A DNA stretch of 64,000 bases from Clostridia bacterium (GCA_017516485.1 JAFXCH010000008.1:1-64000), one strand, 5' to 3'. Shown: positions 17,771-29,583, numbered from the stretch's first letter. Made by a program: numbers and translations. Notes: generated by a model from the letters alone, not told the origin.

Positions 17771-18358
17771 ATGAAATCTCAGGCAAAAAAGAAAGCAGAT
17801 ATCGAAAAGCTGGTGCTTGGCGGAATACTGACAGCACTTGTAGTAGTGCTTCAGTACATGGGCTCATTTATCAAATTCGGTCCGTTTTCAATCTCGCTTG
17901 TACTTATACCCATTGTTATAGGTGCAGCAACCTGCTCGACAAAAATAAGCACCTGGCTCGGTTTTGTATTCAGTGTTGTAGTACTTGCTCTTGATGCATC
18001 AGCTTTTTTTGCTATAAGCGTACCCGGCACTATAATAACCGTACTTGCAAAAGGTACAGCCTGCGGTCTTACGGCAGGTCTTGTTTACAAGCTTCTTCAT
18101 AAGAAAAACGAGTACGCCGCAGTTATTGCCTCCGCTATAGTATGCCCGATAACAAACACAGGCATTTTCCTGCTTGGCTGTGTTGTTTTCTTCTTCAAAA
18201 CAATTCAGGAATGGGGCGTCGGTGCAGGCTATGCAAACGCTATAGAATATATGTTCCTCGGTCTTGCAGGAGGTAACTTCCTGTTTGAGATGGCAACAAA
18301 CATAGTCCTCTGTCCTGTTATCATAAGAATTCTCAACATAAGAAAAAAGAATAAGTAA
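17771..18358 (+). CDS. ECF transporter S component (substrate unknown)
   Basis: The 195-residue protein has six predicted membrane helices and the lipid-facing small-residue patterns of energy-coupling-factor substrate-binding subunits. The N-terminal stretch EKLVLGGILTALVVVLQYMG is where ECF S components contact EcfT. S components of this size bind vitamins such as pantothenate or folate and share the EcfA/A'/T energiser encoded elsewhere. It sits between the exported phosphatase and the yqxD-like gene (1 bp gap), so the three are probably co-transcribed. This might link dephosphorylation of a phosphorylated vitamin to its uptake, but that is inference. Confidence 0.85.
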   Translation: MKSQAKKKADIEKLVLGGILTALVVVLQYMGSFIKFGPFSISLVLIPIVIGAATCSTKISTWLGFVFSVVVLALDASAFFAISVPGTIITVLAKGTACGLTAGLVYKLLHKKNEYAAVIASAIVCPITNTGIFLLGCVVFFFKTIQEWGVGAGYANAIEYMFLGLAGGNFLFEMATNIVLCPVIIRILNIRKKNK

Positions 18359-18359
18359 G

Positions 18360-18806
18360 ATGAAGATAATAATTGATGCCGATGCCTGCCCTGTTACAAG
18401 CATTGCAATACAAATCGCAAAAGAAAACTCGATTGATTGCGTGCTTATATGCGACACTGCTCATATGATAGAGCGTGAGGGCTGTAAAACAATTACGGTT
18501 GACAAAGGTGCAGACAGTGTTGATTTCCGCCTTGTAAATATGCTCAATAAAGGTGATATCGCCGTAACACAAGATTACGGACTTGCGGCAATGTGCCTTA
18601 GTAAAAAGGCTTTTGCAATCAATCAGAACGGACTTATTTACAGTGACAAAAACATTGAACAGCTGCTCTTCACAAGATATATAGGCAAAAAAGTAAGAGC
18701 TGCAGGCGGCAGGACAAAAGGACCTGCAAAGCGTACGGCTGAGCAGGACGAAGCATTCCGCACAGCGTTGCAGAAGTTGATAGAACAAACAAAAAGCAAC
18801 ATATAA
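18360..18806 (+). CDS. YaiI/YqxD family protein (DUF188)
   Basis: The 148-residue protein matches the conserved YaiI/YqxD family throughout: MKIIIDADACPVTS at the N-terminus, VTQDYGLAAMCL in the centre and RAAGGRTKGPAKRT near residue 118. The fold is related to PIN/NYN nucleases and the aspartates at the N-terminus and in TQDYG form the expected acidic pocket. No reaction is established for the family. The ATG begins 1 bp after the upstream stop codon. Confidence 0.9.
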   Translation: MKIIIDADACPVTSIAIQIAKENSIDCVLICDTAHMIEREGCKTITVDKGADSVDFRLVNMLNKGDIAVTQDYGLAAMCLSKKAFAINQNGLIYSDKNIEQLLFTRYIGKKVRAAGGRTKGPAKRTAEQDEAFRTALQKLIEQTKSNI

Positions 18807-18810
18807 AAAA

Positions 18811-18840
18811 ATCCTGAGATACATCGCCGTATCTCAGGAT
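18811..18840. terminator. Bidirectional intrinsic terminator
   Basis: A perfect 12-bp stem (ATCCTGAGATAC and its reverse complement) has a 6-nt loop, with T-runs on both strands. It serves the converging yqxD-like and TetR genes. Confidence 0.9.
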
Positions 18841-18845
18841 TTTTA

Positions 18846-19409
18846 TTATTTACCGAACAGATTCATATCCGCACACGATGCGACAGTTGAAAGAGCAAGA
18901 GTCGCAAACTGACGGCTGGTTATCGGGAAGTCTTCTGTAATCCAAAGCTTGAAAATACCGATAAAGCCGTTAAGGCAAAAAACGGCACGGTACTCTCTCT
19001 CAAGGTCATCTTTATCAAAAAACTTTTTAGGATAACGCTCAAGCACGGTACGTACTATACGCTCTGCAAAGTCGTCGCACTCTGCCTGGACAACGAGCAC
19101 ATTGAACAGCCTGCTGTTCTGCTTGATATAGTCAAACAGCGGTACCATCATATCAAGAAAACGCTCGAGAGAGTCAACTACACTCGGCAAGGTTTCGGGC
19201 GCAGGTATATATGAAATTACCTCCTCCTGTATTTCACGCATAAGGGACGGCACATCCTCGTAGTATGCATAAAAAGTTGACCTGTTTATTTCCGCAATAT
19301 TGCACACATCGGTAACTGTTACCTTAGCCAGAGGCTTCTCCTCAAGCAATTCTATAAAAGCTTCCTTAATAAGACGCTTTGTAAGTTTAACTCTTCTGCT
19401 TTCAGCCAC
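18846..19409 (-). CDS. TetR/AcrR-family transcriptional regulator
   Basis: Residues 8-58 form the TetR helix-turn-helix (VTDVCNIAEINRSTFYAYYED), followed by a C-terminal ligand-binding domain of the type common in Firmicutes (about residues 75-180). The gene is divergent from an acyl-CoA synthetase. A 9-bp inverted repeat in the shared intergenic region overlaps the synthetase promoter and is the likely operator. Sensing of a fatty acid or acyl-CoA is inferred from that partner. The total of 187 residues is normal. Confidence 0.88.
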   Translation of the reverse strand: MAESRRVKLTKRLIKEAFIELLEEKPLAKVTVTDVCNIAEINRSTFYAYYEDVPSLMREIQEEVISYIPAPETLPSVVDSLERFLDMMVPLFDYIKQNSRLFNVLVVQAECDDFAERIVRTVLERYPKKFFDKDDLEREYRAVFCLNGFIGIFKLWITEDFPITSRQFATLALSTVASCADMNLFGK

Positions 19410-19506
19410 ATTAACACTTCCTTAAAAAAGTTAAAAAAATCTTCATAAACCACCGACAAAAAAGAAAAAAATGTTGGTTTTTAATCTTTTTTCGAAAAAT
19501 CGACTG

Positions 19507-19535
19507 TTGAATTCTCTACACAATGTTGATAAAAT
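19507..19535 (+). promoter_or_regulatory. Promoter of the acyl-CoA synthetase gene
   Basis: TTGAAT at 19507-19512 and TAAAAT at 19530-19535 are 17 nt apart. Confidence 0.65.
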
Positions 19536-19547
19536 AATACATTGTGT
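19518..19547. promoter_or_regulatory. Candidate TetR operator
   Basis: ACACAATGT (19518-19526) and ACATTGTGT (19539-19547) form a perfect 9-bp inverted repeat with a 12-nt spacer. The repeat straddles the -10 box of the acyl-CoA synthetase promoter and lies between the two divergent genes, as expected for repression by the adjacent TetR protein. Confidence 0.7.
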
Positions 19548-19610
19548 GATAAAAAAAGTCAAGTTGAAAATGCGACACAGATATTAATAAAAAAGAAAAG
19601 GAGCAAGAGA

Positions 19611-21266
19611 ATGGCTTCACTTTACAAAGAGAAACGATTCTATAACTTCCGCGAAATTATCCGCAACGGTGCAGAAAAATTTGCAGACAACACTGCATAC
19701 GTAGTAAAAAAAGGCGAAGGCGAATATATCAACATCAAGTACGCTGACCTCAAGAAATACTACTACTCTTTCTGCACATATCTTATTGAAAAAGGTATGC
19801 TCGGCCAGAAGATTGCTGTAATGGGTGCAAACAGCTTCCAGTGGGCACTCAGCTACCTGTGTGCAGCAACAGTAGGTGTTGTTGTGCCGATTGACAAAGA
19901 GCTTCAGCCTGAGGACGTAAACGCATTCCTTGAGTCTGCAGACTGCAAGATGGTTTGCACAGACAGCACAAGAATCGAAAAGCTCAAGGGTATTGCAGCT
20001 GAGAATATGCTCTACACAGATTTTGCAGATGTTCTCGACATCGCTTCATCTCACAGTGCTGACGAGGCTGCTGTTAACGCAATAGAAATAGGCGAACACG
20101 AGACAAGAATAATTATCTTCACATCAGGCACTACAGGCAATTCAAAGGGTGTCTGCCTTTCACAGAACAACATATGCTCCAACATTTACTCAACCGTACA
20201 GATGGTTAAGGTAAACGATTTTGACAGCACTCTGTCAATCCTTCCCCTTCACCATACATACGAGTGCACACTTAACAACGTGCTTTTCCTCACAAGAGGT
20301 GCTTGCATAACATACTGCGACGGTCTCACAAAGGTTGCAAAGAATATTGCTGAATATCAGCCCTCAATCCTCGTTGTCGTTCCTGCTCTTCTCAAGGTGC
20401 TCAATAAGAGAATCAAGGCAGGTATCATCAAGGACTGTCCCTCACTCTATCGCAAGTATTTTGAGACTCTTTCACTTGCAGAAGCACTTAAGAAATGCCC
20501 CTTCTTCATCCGTAAGATAATCTGTAAAAAGGTCAAGAAGACTCTTGGCGGTAAAATCCGTCTTTTTATCGTTGGTGCAGCTGACCTTGACACCTCACTT
20601 GTTGAAGATTTCGGTGCACTCGGCATCAGAACACTTCAGGGCTACGGTCTCACAGAGTGTGCTCCCCTGCTTGCAGGTAACAACGACTTCCACCTCAACA
20701 AGGCTTCAACAGGCCCTGCGATCCCCGACGTTCAGCTTAAGATTGACGACCCCAACGACGAAGGCGTCGGCGAAATCCTCGCAAGAGGCGACAACATAAT
20801 GCTCGGCTACTTCAACGACCCGGAAGCTACAGAGGCTGTATTCCGTGACGGTTGGTTCTGCACAGGCGACCTCGGATGTATGGATAAAAACGGCGACCTC
20901 TACATCAAGGGCAGAATCAAGAACGTTATCGTAACAGAAAACGGCAAGAACATCTACCCGGAAGAGCTTGAGACAAGACTTGCAGAGTACCCCGAAATCG
21001 GCGAAGCACTTGTTTACGCATCCGATGAAAACGGTGAGACCTGCGTAAAGGCAAAGATATTCCCAAACCTTGAATACATCAAGGAGCGTTTCGGCGGTGA
21101 GAAGCCTTCTGAGGAAGATATCAAGAAGACAATCCAGAACGCTATCAAGAGTGTTAACAGCAAGATTCCCAACTACAAGCACATCAAAATAGTTGAAGTT
21201 CTTTCCTCTGCACTCGAAAAGACAACAACACAGAAAATCAAGCGTTTCGGTAAGAATGTGAAATAA
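19611..21266 (+). CDS. AMP-dependent acyl-CoA synthetase/ligase
   Basis: The ATG at 19611 follows an AAAGGAG site and gives 551 residues. The adenylate-forming enzyme signatures are present: P-loop-like FTSGTTGNSKGV near residue 175, the A5 motif YGLTECAPL near 347, GWFCTGDLG near 417 and the hinge GRIKNVIVTENGKNIYPEEL near 435. It is of the long-chain fatty acyl-CoA ligase (FadD-like) group, which activates a carboxylic acid with ATP to acyl-AMP and then acyl-CoA. Control by the divergent TetR is supported by the operator. The chain length or acid used is unknown. The final lysine motif PNYKHIKIVEVL is conserved. Confidence 0.88.
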   Translation: MASLYKEKRFYNFREIIRNGAEKFADNTAYVVKKGEGEYINIKYADLKKYYYSFCTYLIEKGMLGQKIAVMGANSFQWALSYLCAATVGVVVPIDKELQPEDVNAFLESADCKMVCTDSTRIEKLKGIAAENMLYTDFADVLDIASSHSADEAAVNAIEIGEHETRIIIFTSGTTGNSKGVCLSQNNICSNIYSTVQMVKVNDFDSTLSILPLHHTYECTLNNVLFLTRGACITYCDGLTKVAKNIAEYQPSILVVVPALLKVLNKRIKAGIIKDCPSLYRKYFETLSLAEALKKCPFFIRKIICKKVKKTLGGKIRLFIVGAADLDTSLVEDFGALGIRTLQGYGLTECAPLLAGNNDFHLNKASTGPAIPDVQLKIDDPNDEGVGEILARGDNIMLGYFNDPEATEAVFRDGWFCTGDLGCMDKNGDLYIKGRIKNVIVTENGKNIYPEELETRLAEYPEIGEALVYASDENGETCVKAKIFPNLEYIKERFGGEKPSEEDIKKTIQNAIKSVNSKIPNYKHIKIVEVLSSALEKTTTQKIKRFGKNVK

Positions 21267-21276
21267 GATAAAAAGT

Positions 21277-21312
21277 AAGACTTGCATTTCAGAAGAGATG
21301 CAAGTCTTTTTT
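21277..21312. terminator. Bidirectional intrinsic terminator
   Basis: AAGACTTGCAT pairs with ATGCAAGTCTT around a 10-nt loop, followed by TTTT. The hairpin lies between the converging acyl-CoA synthetase and mntP genes. Confidence 0.88.
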
Positions 21313-21318
21313 AATAAA

Positions 21319-21906
21319 TTATAAAATTACACCTGTTATAAAAATCTCAATACCTATCGCGATAAGGATTACACCGCCGAAAATTGATGCTTTACCTGAA
21401 AGCTTTGTGCCGAACTTTCTGCCGATAAGGATACCGCCAAAGCAGATAAAGAAAGTAACCAAGGCAATAAGCAGTGCACAGACAACAGCCTGAGTTAGAT
21501 TGTAATCGGAAATTGTGAAGCCGACGGAGAGTGCGTCAATAGAGGTTGCGACACCCTGCATTATCAGCATACCGATACCTACTGCAGGCTTTTCTTCACA
21601 AGCACAGTCTTTATTTTTTATACCCTCAACAAGCATTTTGCCGCCGATAAACACAAGCAGTATAAGTGCAATCCACGGTATAAACTTTTCAAATGCATTG
21701 AAGTACTGAACAATAGTATGTACGCAAATCCAGCCGATCATAGGCATAAGTGCCTGAAAAAAGCTGAACAGGCCTGCTATACCGCACATTTTCGGCCGCT
21801 TCATACAAGGCTCATTAAGTCCGTTTGCAAGCGAAACTGAAAACGCATCCATTGCAAGGCCGACACCGAGCATAAAACTCGTTACAAAGAAGGAAAAATC
21901 AAACAA
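21319..21906 (-). CDS. mntP: MntP-family manganese efflux pump
   Basis: The 195-residue protein has six membrane helices in two three-helix repeats, with the paired signatures GLAMDAFSVSLANG (near residue 16) and GVATSIDALSVGF (near 118), whose aspartates bind the metal. MntP exports Mn2+. It has a TTG start directly after the stop codon of the upstream acetyltransferase, with GGGGG about 10 nt ahead. The loop between repeats contains CACEE, a possible metal-contact segment. It is the last gene of the phosphoesterase-lacZ-lacA-mntP run, a position that has no obvious link to galactoside metabolism. Confidence 0.9.
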   Translation of the reverse strand: MFDFSFFVTSFMLGVGLAMDAFSVSLANGLNEPCMKRPKMCGIAGLFSFFQALMPMIGWICVHTIVQYFNAFEKFIPWIALILLVFIGGKMLVEGIKNKDCACEEKPAVGIGMLIMQGVATSIDALSVGFTISDYNLTQAVVCALLIALVTFFICFGGILIGRKFGTKLSGKASIFGGVILIAIGIEIFITGVIL

Positions 21907-22542
21907 TTATTCATTTTCCCCCTCTATAAGCTTCAATATTTCCTCGTCGATCTTTTTATCTTTATAGTAGAAAACACGGTCATGCTCCCCTATCTCGCGA
22001 AGCACCTTACACGGGTTACCTACAGCAACAACGTTAGACGGAATATCCTTGGTAACGATACTGCCTGCACCGATTACGGTATTATCACCGATTGTGACAC
22101 CTGGCAATACAACCACACCTGCACCGAGCCAGCAATTCTTACCGATATGAACAGGCATATTGTACTGGTAAGCCTTTGAGCGAAGTTCAGGATTAATCGG
22201 GTGTCCTGCCGTTGCAACTGTTACGTTTGGACCAAACATAGTGTAGTCACCGACATAAATATGAGTATCGTCAACCATTGTGAGGTTGAAATTGGCATAT
22301 ACACCCTTGCCGAAATGAACATGCTTACCGCCCCAGTTTGCATGGAAAGGAGGCTCAATGTAACAATCCTCCCCTATCTCGGCAAACATTTCCTTTAGCA
22401 TTTCAGCGCGCTTATCAAGCTCACTCGGACGGGTCTGATTAAAATCATACAGCTTATCAAGACATTCAAGCTGCTCGGTCATAACATCGTCACCGCTCGG
22501 GTAATAAAGCATACCGCAGTGCATTCTTTCTCTGTTAGTCAT
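21907..22542 (-). CDS. Sugar O-acetyltransferase (maltose/galactoside type)
   Basis: This 211-residue left-handed beta-helix enzyme matches LacA/Maa acetyltransferases. The N-terminal helical part has TNRERMHCGMLYYPSGD, the hexapeptide repeats run from about residue 70 to 180, and the active-site histidine lies in ATAGHPINPELR near 115. It transfers an acetyl group from acetyl-CoA to a sugar hydroxyl. Its place 9 bp after a beta-galactosidase gene recalls the lacZ-lacA pairing of enteric bacteria. An in-frame TTG start of mntP follows at once. Confidence 0.9.
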   Translation of the reverse strand: MTNRERMHCGMLYYPSGDDVMTEQLECLDKLYDFNQTRPSELDKRAEMLKEMFAEIGEDCYIEPPFHANWGGKHVHFGKGVYANFNLTMVDDTHIYVGDYTMFGPNVTVATAGHPINPELRSKAYQYNMPVHIGKNCWLGAGVVVLPGVTIGDNTVIGAGSIVTKDIPSNVVAVGNPCKVLREIGEHDRVFYYKDKKIDEEILKLIEGENE

Positions 22543-22551
22543 AAAAACCTC

Positions 22552-26326
<3,775 letters not shown>

Positions 26327-26361
26327 AAGCACAACCCTATATTTATCATAATAATGTTGTT

Positions 26362-26390
26362 ATTATAACAAAAAAGCAGACAGGTTACAA
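26362..26390 (-). promoter_or_regulatory. Sigma-A promoter of the lacZ operon, overlapping a terminator
   Basis: On the minus strand TTGTAA (26385-26390) and TATAAT (26362-26367) are 17 nt apart. The -35 box lies within the apical part of the preceding terminator hairpin and the spacer contains that hairpin's 3' arm and T-run. Confidence 0.6.
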
Positions 26391-26402
26391 TACCTGTCTG
26401 CT
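26375..26402 (-). terminator. Second terminator after rpmB
   Basis: A perfect 11-bp stem (AGCAGACAGGT and its reverse complement) with a 6-nt loop is followed by TTTTTT on the minus strand. Confidence 0.88.
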
Positions 26403-26425
26403 GACTTATATTAAAATAATGAAAA

Positions 26426-26451
26426 AGAGACCGTCACAAATGACAGTCTCT
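26426..26451 (-). terminator. First terminator after rpmB
   Basis: AGAGACTGTCA pairs with TGACGGTCTCT with one mismatch and a 4-nt loop, followed by TTTTC on the minus strand. It stands in tandem with a second terminator 25 bp on. Confidence 0.8.
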
Positions 26452-26471
26452 AAATCAATTCGGTTTACTGA

Positions 26472-26660
26472 TTAGACAGCACGTGTAACCTTACCTGAAC
26501 GAAGGCAACGTGTGCAAGCGTATACCCTCTTGGGTGAACCATTTACAACAGCCTTAACACGCTTAATGTTGGGCTTCCATGTTCTGTTGGAACGTCTGTG
26601 TGAGTGCGATACCTGGATACCGAATGTAACGCCTTTACCGCAGAATTCACATTTTGCCAT
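26472..26660 (-). CDS. rpmB: 50S ribosomal protein L28
   Basis: The 62-residue protein starts at the ATG at 26660, with GGAGGTG upstream. MAKCEFCGKGVTFGIQVSHS is the typical L28 start. Two CxxC pairs (C4-C7 and the one in ACTRCLRSG) make it the zinc-binding C+ form. It has its own promoter and two tandem terminators. Confidence 0.97.
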   Translation of the reverse strand: MAKCEFCGKGVTFGIQVSHSHRRSNRTWKPNIKRVKAVVNGSPKRVYACTRCLRSGKVTRAV

Positions 26661-26706
26661 TTGCGGCACCTCCTTAAATAAAACTAAAGCTAAACGAACA
26701 TCAATT

Positions 26707-26735
26707 ATATTAACAGATAATCAAGTAAAATGCAA
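26707..26735 (-). promoter_or_regulatory. rpmB promoter
   Basis: On the minus strand TTGCAT (26730-26735) and TAATAT (26707-26712) are 17 nt apart. Confidence 0.6.
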
Positions 26736-26849
26736 GTGTTTTTTTGTATTTTTTTAATATACTTTTGCAAACAACAATAAATATGGTTTTGAAATGAATA
26801 TTTCTGCCACAACTTCGTTAAAAATCCTTGCAATAACCTCGTATTCCTT

Positions 26850-27009
26850 CAGATTTTTGCCTTGCTGTGACAAAAATCTTCTGTTTCAAAACTGCTTCGC
26901 ATCTGAAATTCAATATCTTGTGTGCACTCGGATATTTCTTCTCTGCAGGGATACTGCCGTATAGCAAAGAGAAAAATGCCCGAATGTGCGTGAGATATTG
27001 CATTTCAGA
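26850..27009. repeat. Intergenic double-hairpin element
   Basis: The 387-bp gap between rpmB and the next gene holds no convincing gene. It contains a small hairpin (26850-26883, CAGATTTTTG with CAAAAATCTTCTG) and a long one (26902-27009) whose arms of about 42 nt begin TCTGAAATTCAATATC and end GATATTGCATTTCAGA. The arms match with scattered mismatches, several of them G-T compatible, around a ~20-nt loop that carries a further GCAG/CTGC pair. No terminal direct repeat or transposase is visible. It may be a MITE-like or structured-RNA repeat; I have not counted copies elsewhere. Confidence 0.6.
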
Positions 27010-27047
27010 CATATTGGATTGCTGTTTACAAAAGTATTATCAAATAC

Positions 27048-27359
27048 TTATTTTGTGTATTTTGCCAATTCTTCACGAAGCCAGGCACAGGCAGCAGCCG
27101 CACCGTCATCATCGGCAGCAAAACACTGCACTGTCATAGAGTCTTTATCGGTCAGGTCATAAGACTTCCAACCGATATAGTAACGAGCTTCAATCTGTTT
27201 ATCGCCTTCATCGGGCACAAGCACTGTCAGTCTGTAGCGGAATTGGTCATCAAACACACCACTATCAGCTTTGAGTGCTACCGAGCCGAAGTAAACATTA
27301 GGCTTACCCCAGATTGGCACAGCACCAAGAAGATATTCAAAAGTAAGTTCGGGTATCAT
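27048..27359 (-). CDS. Hypothetical protein in the fucosidase operon
   Basis: I do not recognise this 103-residue protein. It has no signal peptide or membrane helix. It looks like an acidic alpha/beta protein: an N-terminal FEYLLGAVPIWGKPNVYFGS, a beta-rich middle (FRYRLTVLV, ARYYIGWKSYDL) and a C-terminal helix AACAWLREELAKY. It starts 11 bp after the alpha-fucosidase stop codon behind GGAG, so the two are likely co-transcribed. A carbohydrate-related or regulatory role is only suggested by context. Confidence 0.7.
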   Translation of the reverse strand: MIPELTFEYLLGAVPIWGKPNVYFGSVALKADSGVFDDQFRYRLTVLVPDEGDKQIEARYYIGWKSYDLTDKDSMTVQCFAADDDGAAAACAWLREELAKYTK

Positions 27360-27370
27360 ATTTTTTCTCC

Positions 27371-28717
27371 TTAATATGCGGCGATATTGCTGATAATCGG
27401 CTCACCTCTTGATGCCTCAATAACGATTTTAAACATATCGCATCTGACATCTTCCTTTATAATTCGCTTGTTGCCGATTGTAGTATAGTTTGAATAAGCC
27501 TTTTCCCACAAACCGTTATTATGTACTAATATGCGGAACGATTCTACTCGCTGTCCCTGAGTTATATCTTCTTCTAGCTCAAAGAAGTTAATATCCTTTT
27601 CTTCACCAAGCTCAACCAGATATTCACACTGATAATCGCCCAAAGCAGTGCGTGTAACCTTTGCGCCCTCACAAATATTAACATCAAAGCTTGAACGTAT
27701 TTTATCGCCAAGCTCTTTAAGCCTTGCGATATCGCGCGGGTCAAATCTGCCGTTTGGCATAGGTGGAATATTGAGATTAAACGTTGTGTTACCGCCGACA
27801 GAGCGAAGATATGTATCGAAAAGCCGCTCAAGCGAATGAGGCTCTTCCTCAGGATGATAAAACCAACCGGGACGGATTGACATATCAATCTCTGACGGGC
27901 AGAAGACAAGGCCGCTTGAATACATAATATTTTCGAGCGTACCTATATCCTTATCACTGTTATAGATATGCTTCAGCTCACCGTCAAACAGCTTACCTTC
28001 GGTCTGCTTTTCACAGAAATAACAAAGCTCCCACGGTACAACCGCCCACTCTGCCGCACGTGCACTGCCGGATTCATTACCGCACCAGCGGATATCCGGG
28101 CCTTCGTCTTTAAACATTGTAGCATTCGGCTGATATTTACGCACAAGCTCAAAATAAGACTCAAAATCGTAAACCTGTTTTTTACCGCTCGGACCTTCAC
28201 CGCAGGCACCGTCAAACCAGACGTGGAAAACCTCACCGTAATTTGTGAGAAGCTCCGTAAGCTGTGCACGGTAGAAATCGTTGTATTTATCAGTACCGTA
28301 AAGCTCACAGTTTCTGTCCCACGGAGAGAGGTAAAACCCGAATTTTATACCGCCTCTGCGGCAGGCATCGGCAAACTCACGCACAATATCGCCCTTGCCG
28401 TTTTTATACGGGCTGTTTCTGACACAGTGCTCGGTAGTTTCAGTCTGCCATAAGCAGAAACCGTCATGATGTTTTGCAGTAATAACCGCGCCCTTCATAC
28501 CTGCAGATTTGATAGCCTCAACCCAACTGTCGCAGTCAAGTTCGGTCGGATTAAAAATTGCAGGGTCTTCCTTGCCCGTACCCCACTCAAGACCCGTATA
28601 TGTATTGGGGCTGAAGTGTACAAAGGCATAAAACGGAGTTTCTCGCAGATGTCTTAGCTGACGCTCTGTAGGTACTACTCTGCCTGCTTTTTCGAGAAAT
28701 GAACCAAAATCAATCAT
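27371..28717 (-). CDS. Alpha-L-fucosidase, glycoside hydrolase family 29
   Basis: The 448-residue enzyme has the GH29 TIM barrel over residues 1-340. Typical motifs are FVHFSPNTY near residue 33, TAKHHDGFCLW at 80-90, and the nucleophile D169 in VWFDGACGEG. A beta-sandwich C-terminal domain follows from about 350. No signal peptide is present, so fucosylated oligosaccharides or glycosides must be imported first. Its start overlaps the stop of the upstream membrane protein gene (ATGA), showing translational coupling. The acid/base residue cannot be set by eye, as it varies in this family. Confidence 0.92.
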   Translation of the reverse strand: MIDFGSFLEKAGRVVPTERQLRHLRETPFYAFVHFSPNTYTGLEWGTGKEDPAIFNPTELDCDSWVEAIKSAGMKGAVITAKHHDGFCLWQTETTEHCVRNSPYKNGKGDIVREFADACRRGGIKFGFYLSPWDRNCELYGTDKYNDFYRAQLTELLTNYGEVFHVWFDGACGEGPSGKKQVYDFESYFELVRKYQPNATMFKDEGPDIRWCGNESGSARAAEWAVVPWELCYFCEKQTEGKLFDGELKHIYNSDKDIGTLENIMYSSGLVFCPSEIDMSIRPGWFYHPEEEPHSLERLFDTYLRSVGGNTTFNLNIPPMPNGRFDPRDIARLKELGDKIRSSFDVNICEGAKVTRTALGDYQCEYLVELGEEKDINFFELEEDITQGQRVESFRILVHNNGLWEKAYSNYTTIGNKRIIKEDVRCDMFKIVIEASRGEPIISNIAAY

Positions 28718-29559
28718 TTTGTTACGAGTTCCTTCTTCTTGGACTTTTTCTCTGTAACAACATCTGTATAAAGATTATTTACATTATTTTTGCCTGTGTG
28801 GTGGTAGGGCCATACAAGAAGAACTACATATACTATTGCGCCGCCGATTGTATTACAGACAATATCTTCCATTGTATCCATAAGTGCCCAACGGTAATCG
28901 AATGTAGCTTCTGTCCAACCTTCACCCCAGAGGCTTTCATTGATAACATGGGGAATAATGTGAGGATTTGCAAGGAAATCCTTACCGTAGGTTGCAGCAG
29001 CATTCTGTGCTTCCTGATAGCACCAATGCTGAGCATCAGAGCCAAAGAACTGGTCAAGAACAAACTCAACGATTTCCCATGCATTGCCGCAAATAAATGA
29101 GAAACCGAAAGCAGCAATAACAACAAAAGGAACGTGACTTCTGACCTTATCACGGTGCTGCATAGCAGTAAGAGCCTCGTAGCCGAAAAGAGCACCTGCT
29201 GCGCCGCCGAATATGTGGAAAATAAGATCATAGAAACGGAAGCTGTAATAGAGATTAATATATGCACCACAGAAAGATGCCATAAAGAATCCTAAAACAG
29301 AAACATCCTGAATATATGAAGGCAGATAACGCATAAAGTTCTTTTTGCTCATTGCCTGACAGATTTCCCATGCAAACATACCGACAAGGTTAGCAGCCAT
29401 CTGCTTGACCATCATAGGTCTGCCGCCAAGCGATGTAAAACCGAATATTGAGTCCAGAATGCCGAAAATCATAATGCAGCGTAAAATCCACCACCATACA
29501 ATTTCCCACGGTTTTGCATTTTTAGTAATTCTTGAAAAATAATCTTTTACAATACTCAT
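28714..29559 (-). CDS. Multipass membrane protein of unknown function
   Basis: The 281-residue protein has six or seven hydrophobic helices. Conserved-looking polar residues lie within or beside them: FYDLIFHIFGGAAGALFGYE near residue 115, GNAWEIVEFVLDQ near 160 and MDTMEDIVCNTIGGA near 230. The pattern of Asp, Glu and His in helices is reminiscent of small membrane enzymes or DUF2238-like proteins, but I cannot place it firmly. It is translationally coupled to the GH29 fucosidase gene. A role in handling a lipid- or membrane-linked fucoconjugate is possible but unproven. Confidence 0.75.
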   Translation of the reverse strand: MSIVKDYFSRITKNAKPWEIVWWWILRCIMIFGILDSIFGFTSLGGRPMMVKQMAANLVGMFAWEICQAMSKKNFMRYLPSYIQDVSVLGFFMASFCGAYINLYYSFRFYDLIFHIFGGAAGALFGYEALTAMQHRDKVRSHVPFVVIAAFGFSFICGNAWEIVEFVLDQFFGSDAQHWCYQEAQNAAATYGKDFLANPHIIPHVINESLWGEGWTEATFDYRWALMDTMEDIVCNTIGGAIVYVVLLVWPYHHTGKNNVNNLYTDVVTEKKSKKKELVTK

Positions 29560-29583
29560 AATCTTTCTCCCTCAAAAGAAATT

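Noticed and set aside
19440..19500. Second operator-like repeat (AACCA with TGGTT) upstream of the TetR gene
   Set aside because: The arms are only 5-6 bp in an A/T-rich stretch and are likely by chance.
26818..27012. A 64-codon minus-strand frame in the gap after rpmB
   Set aside because: It lies wholly in the double-hairpin element, has no ribosome binding site and both strands have similar open frames because of the inverted arms.
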